Virus record (IMG/VR): IMGVR_UViG_3300049846_000738
Location: 1-40,158 of that record
Source: a virus
Length of the DNA stretch: 40,158 nucleotides
Strand: one strand, 5' to 3'
Position numbers and translations under genes: made by a program. Below, in pieces: positions 34,516 to 40,158 of the stretch; the stretch's first letter is position 1, and every line of letters begins with the position of its first letter. The notes beneath the pieces are model-generated. The model made no database searches. It had not been told where the DNA came from and saw nothing but the letters and a program-made list of their open reading frames with translations.

Positions 34516-35682
34516 ATGGCACTCCAACCCTATAAGGGCGCGAACACGGCCCAATTCTACATCCCGGAAATCACCCCAGGCGTAACCCCGACTAACCCGA
34601 GCTGGGCACCGCTGCGTAACACCGGTGGCGTGCCGGCCGTCACCCGCGACGCGCTGGTGTCCAACGAGCTGGACGGCAGCCGTGAGGTGTCGTCTATCCG
34701 CACTGGCAACAAACAGGTAACAGGTGAGTACTCCATCGAGCTGAGCGCTGCAAGCCAAGATGAGCTGCTGGCCGGCGCGATGACAAGCAACTGGCAGTCT
34801 GGGTCGAATACAGTCGGCCTGACCATCTCTGTCAACGCGTCGGCCAAGACTTTCACCCGCTCGGCTGGCGACTTCACGACTCTGGTAGAGGTCGGCGACC
34901 TTGTACGGTTCCCGCTGCTGGCAGGAAACAATGCGCTGCCGTTTATCGTCACGGCGGTAACCGCCACCGTTATCACGGGCGCGGGCATCAACCACACGCT
35001 GACTGACGTCACCGACGCAGAAACCGATCTGGTTGTCGCGGACAAACTGGAAACAGGCAACCTGTGTAAGACCTTCTCTATCTTGACATGGTTCAAAGGT
35101 ACTTGCGGCGGCGAGGATAGCTTCCTGCTGACCAAAGGCGTCCAGTTCTCGGGCTTCACCATTGAGCAGGCGGTTAACGCAATGGTGACCGGCTCGTTCC
35201 CGTTCATCGGCCTGAGTCAAGAAGTGCTGGCGGCACCGCCGGCGGGCTCCACCTTCACCCTCAACTTCGACGCCCAGCCGTTTGCGAGCGTTGATGTATC
35301 GGCCTTCAACGGCACCGCGCCGCTGCGGCTCATTGACACGTTCACCATCACGAACGACAACGCAGCGTCGGCCCAGTTCGAGCTCGGCAACTCCGCCGTG
35401 GCGTTTGTTGAGCGTGGTCGCGCGGCCAACACGTTCTCCCTGGCGGGGAAACTGTACAACACCGAGTTGCTTGGCCTGTTCCTGAGCGAGACCCAGATCG
35501 AGCTCACCTCGATTCTGTCGGGCCCGGACGGGGCTATGTCGTTCACGCTGAAACGCGCCGAGCTCACGGCGGCCCCCCCAGGAGTCGGCGGCCCCGAGTC
35601 GGTCACGCTGTCGCTGGAAGGGCAGGCCACCGGCAACAGCACCCTCTCCTCCATCGTCATCCAGCGCATCTCCTACGCATAA
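34516..35682 (+). CDS. Major tail tube protein
   Basis: The 388-residue protein starts after GAGGA. The N-terminal 1-260 (KGANTAQFYIPEITPGVTPT, VSSIRTGNKQVTGEYSIELS, FTRSAGDFTTLVEVGDLVRF) has the fold of long-tailed phage tube proteins. The C-terminal 130 residues (FTITNDNAASAQFELGNS, LYNTELLGLFLSETQIELTS) complete a two-module tube protein. It polymerises into the tail tube. A strong terminator follows, as for the capsid gene, consistent with high-level expression. Confidence 0.88.
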   Translation: MALQPYKGANTAQFYIPEITPGVTPTNPSWAPLRNTGGVPAVTRDALVSNELDGSREVSSIRTGNKQVTGEYSIELSAASQDELLAGAMTSNWQSGSNTVGLTISVNASAKTFTRSAGDFTTLVEVGDLVRFPLLAGNNALPFIVTAVTATVITGAGINHTLTDVTDAETDLVVADKLETGNLCKTFSILTWFKGTCGGEDSFLLTKGVQFSGFTIEQAVNAMVTGSFPFIGLSQEVLAAPPAGSTFTLNFDAQPFASVDVSAFNGTAPLRLIDTFTITNDNAASAQFELGNSAVAFVERGRAANTFSLAGKLYNTELLGLFLSETQIELTSILSGPDGAMSFTLKRAELTAAPPGVGGPESVTLSLEGQATGNSTLSSIVIQRISYA

Positions 35683-35683
35683 C

Positions 35684-35706
35684 AAGGGGCCTTCGGGCCC
35701 CTTTCC
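35684..35706 (+). terminator. Terminator after major tail gene
   Basis: AAGGGGCC-TTCG-GGCCCCTT followed by TCCTTTA. UUCG tetraloop. Confidence 0.85.
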
Positions 35707-35735
35707 TTTATCCGGCGTTTGGCGCCTGCTATCAT
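35707..35735 (+). promoter_or_regulatory. Weak promoter candidate for tail assembly genes
   Basis: TTTATC (35707-35712), 17-base spacer, TATCAT (35730-35735), 28 bases before ATG 35764. The -35 is poor; placement right after a terminator makes some promoter likely. Confidence 0.35.
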
Positions 35736-35763
35736 GTCCGCATCTTTAGCGGAGGATTAACCC

Positions 35764-36234
35764 ATGGGACTATTTGATTTTTTGCGCAAGAAGCCCGAGC
35801 CGAAAAAGGCCGAGCGGATGCAGTTGAGCGACTTCCGATTCGCCGATAAGCAGGCGGCGGGCACCGTCATGCAAATCCCGCTGCCGAGTGGCCAGGACTC
35901 CGGCGAGTGGCTGCGTGTGCTCGGCCCGTACTGCGACGACGGGGTAAAGGCGGCCCGTGAGTACGCCCGTGCCTATACTGCGCTGCGGGAGGAGATCAAG
36001 CCATTGGATGAGGAGTGCGCGGCCAAGCAGGACTGGACGCAGTACAACTCCGAGATGAATTGGCGGGCCGATGAACTCAATGAGCAACTAGCCGCCGCCG
36101 TGGTTATCGGCTGGTCGTTCGATGACGAGTTCACACCGGCAGCCGTAGCGGAACTGATGCGCCAGTACAAGGGGCTGGCTACCTACGTCGCCAAGCACTT
36201 CCACGAAAGCCGGAGAGCGTTGCTGGAAAAGTAG
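35764..36234 (+). CDS. Tail assembly chaperone (G-like)
   Basis: The 156-residue protein (MGLFDFLRKKPEPKKAERMQ, DFRFADKQAAGTVMQIPLPS, helical and acidic afterwards, ending SRRALLEK) lies between the major tail and tape-measure genes, the invariant place of the G/GT chaperones. These bind the tape measure before assembly. GGAGG is upstream. The last codons CTG GAA AAG TAG form a likely -1 slip site leading into the next frame. Confidence 0.8.
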   Translation: MGLFDFLRKKPEPKKAERMQLSDFRFADKQAAGTVMQIPLPSGQDSGEWLRVLGPYCDDGVKAAREYARAYTALREEIKPLDEECAAKQDWTQYNSEMNWRADELNEQLAAAVVIGWSFDDEFTPAAVAELMRQYKGLATYVAKHFHESRRALLEK

Positions 36235-36596
36235 ATGCGCTGTACGAATACGCCCGCTGGTGTTACGTCGACAGGCAGAAAAAGCAGAAGTTCGACAGCA
36301 TCGCGGCGGGGCATGAGGCGGCTTTGATTTCCATGGGCATTATCAAAGAGGCGCAGAAAGCGCCAGAGCAGGGGCCAGAATGCCCCGCCATCTTTGCACC
36401 AGTCATGGATAAGTACCGCAGCCTCAAATTCGTACAGCGCAGAACCGACGACGCAATCGCACTCTATCCGCGCGAGCAGCTACAGTGGCAGGACCTGCTG
36501 GCATATCAGCAGGTCACGGGCGAGCCTATCGGCCTGCTCGACGCAGAGCTTATAATGGGCCTAGACGGCATTTTTGAGGGACGGGACGATGGCTGA
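36231..36596 (+). CDS. Frameshifted extension of tail chaperone (GT-like)
   Basis: After a -1 slip at GAAAAG (36226-36231), translation would enter VDALYEYARWCYVDRQKKQK, then AAGHEAALISMGIIKEAQKA and end EGRDDG, about 121 residues. The frame is open from before the slip to the stop that overlaps the tape-measure start. A TTG 30 codons into it has no ribosome site, so an independent start is unlikely. The fusion (277-residue total) matches the lambda GT layout. Confidence 0.72.
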   Translation, partial: VDALYEYARWCYVDRQKKQKFDSIAAGHEAALISMGIIKEAQKAPEQGPECPAIFAPVMDKYRSLKFVQRRTDDAIALYPREQLQWQDLLAYQQVTGEPIGLLDAELIMGLDGIFEGRDDG

Positions 36597-38874
36597 TACG
36601 GCATCCCTAATCGTTAGGGTCAAAAACGAAGGTGCTGAGCAATCAGCCAAACAGCTGGACAGCTTCGCGCAGTCCGCCAGCAAAGCAGATGCGGCAGCAA
36701 CCAAGGTCGGGGCCTCGGCGGAAAAGGCCGCGCCAAAACTGAGCGGATTCGGCACCAAGGCCCAACAAGCCGGCTACCAAATCCAGGACTTTGTGGTGCA
36801 GGTGCAGAGCGGCACATCCGTATTTGTGGCGTTTGGTCAGCAGGCGTCCCAGTTAGCCGGCGCGCTCGGCCCCGGCGGTGCTGTGCTTGGTGCCGTAATT
36901 GCCCTGTCTGCTGCTTTAGGTGGGGTCCTGTATAATGCCTTGGGTAACTCTACTCGCAGTCTGGAAGAGATTGAGAAGGCCGGCAAGGAGCTGGATAGGT
37001 CATTCCAGATTGGCAAGGGTGGCGTGTTGGAACTCGCGGATAGTTTGGTTGAACTGTCCCAAAAAGGTGACGCAGCATATGAGAGCACAGTTAAATTACT
37101 GAGTCTGAAAGCGCAGCAGCAACTAGACGCCACCACGGCCGCGATCAAAGACCAGAGCGGCGCGTTCTTTGCCAATAGCGAATCGTCAAAAATTGCTCTG
37201 CAAGCCCTAGATGACCTCAAGGCGGCAGGAGTTGACGTTGGCGCCGCCCTTCAAGATTCCGCCTCGGGCGCGGGCGAGTTCAATGTTTCTGCCGCTAGGC
37301 TTGGCAACGCAGTCGGTGAGCTAGCAGCCCGTTACGGGGTGGCCGAGGAGAAGGTACTCGACGTACTGGACGCGCAGACCGCGTATAACAGAGAGGCAAC
37401 CCCCGAAAACGCCCAAGCTCTCGCGGATGCGCAAACGTCTCTAGCTCAGGCGGCGAACAAGAATAAGCAAGAAATCCTAGCGCAAGCAGTTGAAACACAG
37501 AATCTTGCTACGGCACACGCGACCGCGACCGCACAGGTTAATTTAGCCACAGAGGCCCAGAACAACAACGCGCGCGCCAACAACTCAAACACTCAGCGCC
37601 TCAAGGAGCAGGCAGACCAGATTATCCGCAATGTGCAAATCGGCAACTTGGCGGATAAAGAGCGGATAGCAGCACAGGCACAGGCGGACAAAGAGGCGTT
37701 CGCCAAGCGTGAAGGAGTCACCGAGGAGCAAATCAAGGCGTACAACGAGGCCCGCGACGCAGAGGCCAAGCGCGACATTCAGCGCGTAATCGATACCGAG
37801 AACAAGAAGGCCGAAGCCGAAGCGACTGCCGCACAGAAGAAAGCAGACGCACTGGCTCGGCGCGAGGCGAATCAGGCAGAGCAGCAACAGAGGCAGGCTG
37901 AGATCTTCCTCGATACGTTGGCCCGTCAAAACTCTGACGAGTTGGCCGCGATTGATGAAGTAGAGCGCCAAAAACTCGCCAAGCTGCAAGAGTTCCAGCA
38001 GCAGGGGGCTATCTCGGCGCAGCAGTACGAAGAAGCCAAGACCAAAATCATGCTCTCCGCCGAAGATGCGCGGCAAGAAGAGCTCGCCAAACGCCAGCAA
38101 GACCTCCGGCAGCGTGAGGCCGAGGGTGACTATTTCATGTCGCTAATCATGAGCCAGAACGCCACTGAACTGGAGCTCATTGATATCCAGGAGCAGCAGA
38201 AGGCCAAAATCGCCCAGCAGTACCGGGACGAGGGGCTAATCAGCGAGGAGGAGTACCAGAAGGCCCTCGTTGAAATCGCGGCCAGCGCCAACAAGAAACG
38301 GCGCGACGAGTACGCCTCAGTGCTCGGCCAGACTACTGACGACCTGAAAACGGCGCTCGGCGAGGGCAATACGGCATACAAAGCGTTCGCCGTTGCCAAC
38401 GCCATCATGAGCACCTATCAATCCGCCGTCGCGGCGTACAACTCGGCAGCGTCCATCCCCGTTGTGGGGTGGGTCGCGGCGCCGATTGCCGCTTCTGCCG
38501 CCGTTGCTGCTGGTTTAGCGAATGTTTCCAAGATACGCTCTGCGCGGGAACAGGGCGGCAACCTGTCCGCCGGCCAGATGTCCACGATTGCCGAGCGCGG
38601 CCAGCCGGAAGTCATCATGCCGGCGTCTGCGTCCCGTGTGCGCACGGCCCAGCAGATGCGGCAGATTATGGGCGAGAGCGGCGCCAGCAGTCAGCCGACT
38701 AACGTCCAGATTATCAACCAGACCACAGGGCGCATCGACTCCGCGACCACTGAGCGCATGGACGAGGCCACGCTGCGTGTTATCATTCGGGAAACAGTGA
38801 GCAGCGATATGCAGGACAGTAACTCGTCCATCTCAAAATCGCGGCGATCAACACGCGGACAGGCAGGCTACTGA
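36589..38874 (+). CDS. Tape measure protein
   Basis: The 761-residue protein starts at ATG 36589 (MADTASLIVRVKNEGAEQSA); GAGGG precedes it. It has FGTKAQQAGYQIQDFVVQVQ, SGTSVFVAFGQQASQLAGAL and GPGGAVLGAVIALSAALGGV (about 50-115), typical of tape measures. A long region of alternating Glu/Ala/Gln/Lys coiled coil follows (to about 580). The C-terminus has ASIPVVGWVAAPIAASAAVA and GNLSAGQMSTIAERGQPEVI. It sets tail length; at 0.15 nm per residue it predicts a tail of about 115 nm. It may insert in the membrane during injection. Confidence 0.92.
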   Translation: MADTASLIVRVKNEGAEQSAKQLDSFAQSASKADAAATKVGASAEKAAPKLSGFGTKAQQAGYQIQDFVVQVQSGTSVFVAFGQQASQLAGALGPGGAVLGAVIALSAALGGVLYNALGNSTRSLEEIEKAGKELDRSFQIGKGGVLELADSLVELSQKGDAAYESTVKLLSLKAQQQLDATTAAIKDQSGAFFANSESSKIALQALDDLKAAGVDVGAALQDSASGAGEFNVSAARLGNAVGELAARYGVAEEKVLDVLDAQTAYNREATPENAQALADAQTSLAQAANKNKQEILAQAVETQNLATAHATATAQVNLATEAQNNNARANNSNTQRLKEQADQIIRNVQIGNLADKERIAAQAQADKEAFAKREGVTEEQIKAYNEARDAEAKRDIQRVIDTENKKAEAEATAAQKKADALARREANQAEQQQRQAEIFLDTLARQNSDELAAIDEVERQKLAKLQEFQQQGAISAQQYEEAKTKIMLSAEDARQEELAKRQQDLRQREAEGDYFMSLIMSQNATELELIDIQEQQKAKIAQQYRDEGLISEEEYQKALVEIAASANKKRRDEYASVLGQTTDDLKTALGEGNTAYKAFAVANAIMSTYQSAVAAYNSAASIPVVGWVAAPIAASAAVAAGLANVSKIRSAREQGGNLSAGQMSTIAERGQPEVIMPASASRVRTAQQMRQIMGESGASSQPTNVQIINQTTGRIDSATTERMDEATLRVIIRETVSSDMQDSNSSISKSRRSTRGQAGY

Positions 38875-39368
38875 TGAGCAATTACCGATTCCCGGCTTCT
38901 CTCAAGCCGATAGTAAGCAAGGGGTATTCGTACCAGCGCGGCGGTAACGTCTATCGGAGTGAAGTTTCCGGCGGCGTCCCTCGCCAGGGGCGCGACACCT
39001 ATTTCGAGCCGGTGCCGTTTGCCGTGACCCTGGTAACTTCTGCCCTCGGAAACCAGGCGTTCCAGTCGTTCCTGAACCAGATTAGCGGGGGCGCCGACTC
39101 GTTCGTGATGGCGCTCGATAGCGGCCTCGGGGTGAAAGACCATCAGTGTCTCATCACCAGCGGCATCAACGTCAGCACGGACGACGGCAACAACTGGATT
39201 ATCTCGTTCACTGTCACGGCAGAGCGAACCGACATTCAGGAAGAGACATGCCTCACGGCCAACCTGCCAGACCTGTTCGGCTGCTATGGCGACGGCCTGA
39301 GCTGTTTCCTGGTGGCCTACGCCACGGCGCAAACCACTTTCCCGCGAATCTGGAACCCGGATATATGA
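38874..39368 (+). CDS. Minor tail / distal tail protein
   Basis: The 164-residue protein (MSNYRFPASLKPIVSKGYSY, a central PFAVTLVTSALGNQAFQSFL, then SFVMALDSGLGVKDHQCLIT and a Cys-containing C-terminus) follows the tape measure and overlaps its stop by one base. In this position lambda has M and other siphophages have a distal tail hub protein. The VTAERTDIQEETCLTANLPD stretch is similar to small tail proteins of other phages. Function inferred from order. Confidence 0.75.
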   Translation: MSNYRFPASLKPIVSKGYSYQRGGNVYRSEVSGGVPRQGRDTYFEPVPFAVTLVTSALGNQAFQSFLNQISGGADSFVMALDSGLGVKDHQCLITSGINVSTDDGNNWIISFTVTAERTDIQEETCLTANLPDLFGCYGDGLSCFLVAYATAQTTFPRIWNPDI

Positions 39369-39880
39369 GCGAGCAATCAGTAATCGAGGCGTACAAGCGC
39401 AAATTGGCCTCCAACCCCGACGGGCAAATGACGTTTGAGACCGTAGAGATAACCCACCCGCTGTTCTCCCGCCGGTATCTGCTCGTTGTAGGCACATCGC
39501 CCCTCACGGCAGCGCTAGAGACGGGGGAGACGGTTACTTTTGAACCCACCCCCATGGAGGTGGCCGAGGGGGGCAACAACAACGACACGGACCAGCAGGC
39601 CGGGTTTACGCTGCCGGACATCGGCAATCTGCTCGACGACGAGATGGCACGGCTGCCGCTGTCCGACGAGGAGGCCCCGGTGTTTACGTTTCGCGTGTAC
39701 GTCAGCACAGACCTAAGCTACCCCGCGCGGGGGCCTGTCACCTATGACCTTCAAACGCTGACGCAGAGCAAAGGGGTGTTCACGGCGAATGTGGGCGTGC
39801 CGCGTCTTAATGAGAGGCCGACGGGCGTCCTGATGACGCCGCAGGAAATCCCGCTGCTGCGGGGGGTGCTGGCGGGGTGA
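39365..39880 (+). CDS. Tail tip protein, DUF1833-like (L-like)
   Basis: The 171-residue protein starts at an ATGA overlap (MSEQSVIEAYKRKLASNPDG). The pattern FETVEITHPLFSRRYLLV, VTFEPTPMEV, FTLPDIGNLLDDEMARLPLS and FTFRVYVSTDLSYPA is that of DUF1833. This family lies between the distal tail and NlpC/P60 genes in many siphophages and takes the place of lambda L. It is overlapped by the next start (GTGA). Confidence 0.82.
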   Translation: MSEQSVIEAYKRKLASNPDGQMTFETVEITHPLFSRRYLLVVGTSPLTAALETGETVTFEPTPMEVAEGGNNNDTDQQAGFTLPDIGNLLDDEMARLPLSDEEAPVFTFRVYVSTDLSYPARGPVTYDLQTLTQSKGVFTANVGVPRLNERPTGVLMTPQEIPLLRGVLAG

Positions 39881-40158
39881 ACATCAACGACTACACCGGC
39901 CTCCCGTACAATTTCCGGCATTACAACTGCTGGCATCACGTCCGGCAGGTGCGGGCCGACGCGGGGCTTGAAACCCCCCGATTCGATGTATCTCACCCCT
40001 CGGGCGCTATGGCCGCGTTTGACTCGGGCCACGTCGACAGCAAGGGGTTAGAGCGCGTCGAGGTGCCGCGGGATTATGACGCGGTACTGATGGGCGAGCG
40101 TCACGGCAGCCGCGTATTATGGCACTCTGGGGTTTACTACCAGGGGCACATTAGCCAC
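39877..40158 (+). CDS. NlpC/P60-like tail tip cysteine peptidase (partial)
   Basis: A GTG start (39877) overlapping the previous stop gives 94 residues that run off the right edge. LPYNFRHYNCWHHVRQVRAD has the Cys19-Trp of an NlpC/P60 active site, and GSRVLWHSGVYYQGHISH carries the second half with a candidate His83 or His94. A middle segment YDAVLMGERHGS resembles the strand before the His. Tail-tip peptidases of this type (lambda K-like) help pass the cell wall. Its 3' end is probably the fragment at 2-82. Confidence 0.8.
   Translation, partial: MNINDYTGLPYNFRHYNCWHHVRQVRADAGLETPRFDVSHPSGAMAAFDSGHVDSKGLERVEVPRDYDAVLMGERHGSRVLWHSGVYYQGHISH

Noticed and set aside
34498-35685. 395-codon minus-strand open frame opposite the major tail gene
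   Set aside because: Exact shadow of the tail tube gene, low-complexity Arg/Gly/Val content and no start signal.

Overview
The window is essentially a whole genome of a tailed double-stranded DNA phage (Caudoviricetes, siphovirus-like). The evidence is a terminase pair, portal, scaffold and coat, neck proteins, a tail tube protein, a frameshifted tail-assembly chaperone, a 761-residue tape measure, a lambda K/J-like tail tip and a receptor-binding spike. A spanin pair with a lipoprotein outer component implies a Gram-negative host, and the promoters match bacterial sigma70. The exact host cannot be read from the sequence. No integrase, excisionase or partition genes were seen, so the phage is probably lytic despite one small Cro/CI-like regulator. 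The right end stops inside an NlpC/P60 tail gene and the left end begins with what looks like that gene's 3' end, so the molecule is probably circular or circularly permuted and was cut there.

Layout: 1-4196 (+) tail tip J-like protein and tailspike. 4211-12871 (-) replication block: intein-bearing SNF2-type helicase, VRR-NUC nuclease, family A DNA polymerase, DUF2815 putative ssDNA-binding protein, DUF2800 Cas4/RecB-like nuclease and small genes. 12872-13030 is a divergent control region. 13031-15861 (+) HTH regulator, small membrane protein, primase-helicase. 15917-17183 (-) dNTP diphosphohydrolase-like protein and an HNH/AP2 endonuclease. 17184-17658 is a repeat-rich non-coding region that may be an origin. 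17887-18598 (-) GH108 endolysin and a small membrane protein. 18676-20675 (+) small membrane or basic proteins, cassette-like small genes and a compact DHFR. 20676-21478 is mostly non-coding, structured DNA holding one 47-residue peptide gene. 21479-40158 (+) packaging, head and tail genes, interrupted by two leftward insertions (24956-25270; 27845-29386, with a DNA methyltransferase) and by an HNH/AP2 endonuclease (26815-27387).

Replication would use the primase-helicase, PolA, ssDNA-binding protein, helicase and two PD-(D/E)XK nucleases. Lysis functions are scattered: endolysin at 18.1-18.6 kb on the minus strand, holin-like genes on either side, and nested spanins at 29.8-30.3 kb beside the scaffold and coat genes. 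Several sigma70-type promoters carry the dyad TTAGC-NN-GCTAA in the spacer or over the -10, and several genes share the leader GCAGAGGTG before their start, which suggests coordinated control by a phage repressor. Strand changes are unusually frequent, and most convergent junctions carry a two-way hairpin terminator.

The points most worth a second look are the intein in the helicase P-loop, the shared operator/promoter/leader family with its cassette-like gene slots, the structured region 20.68-21.38 kb with a repeated GTGCAAC motif, the nested spanins, the probable -1 frameshift, and the homing endonuclease insertion at 26.8 kb.
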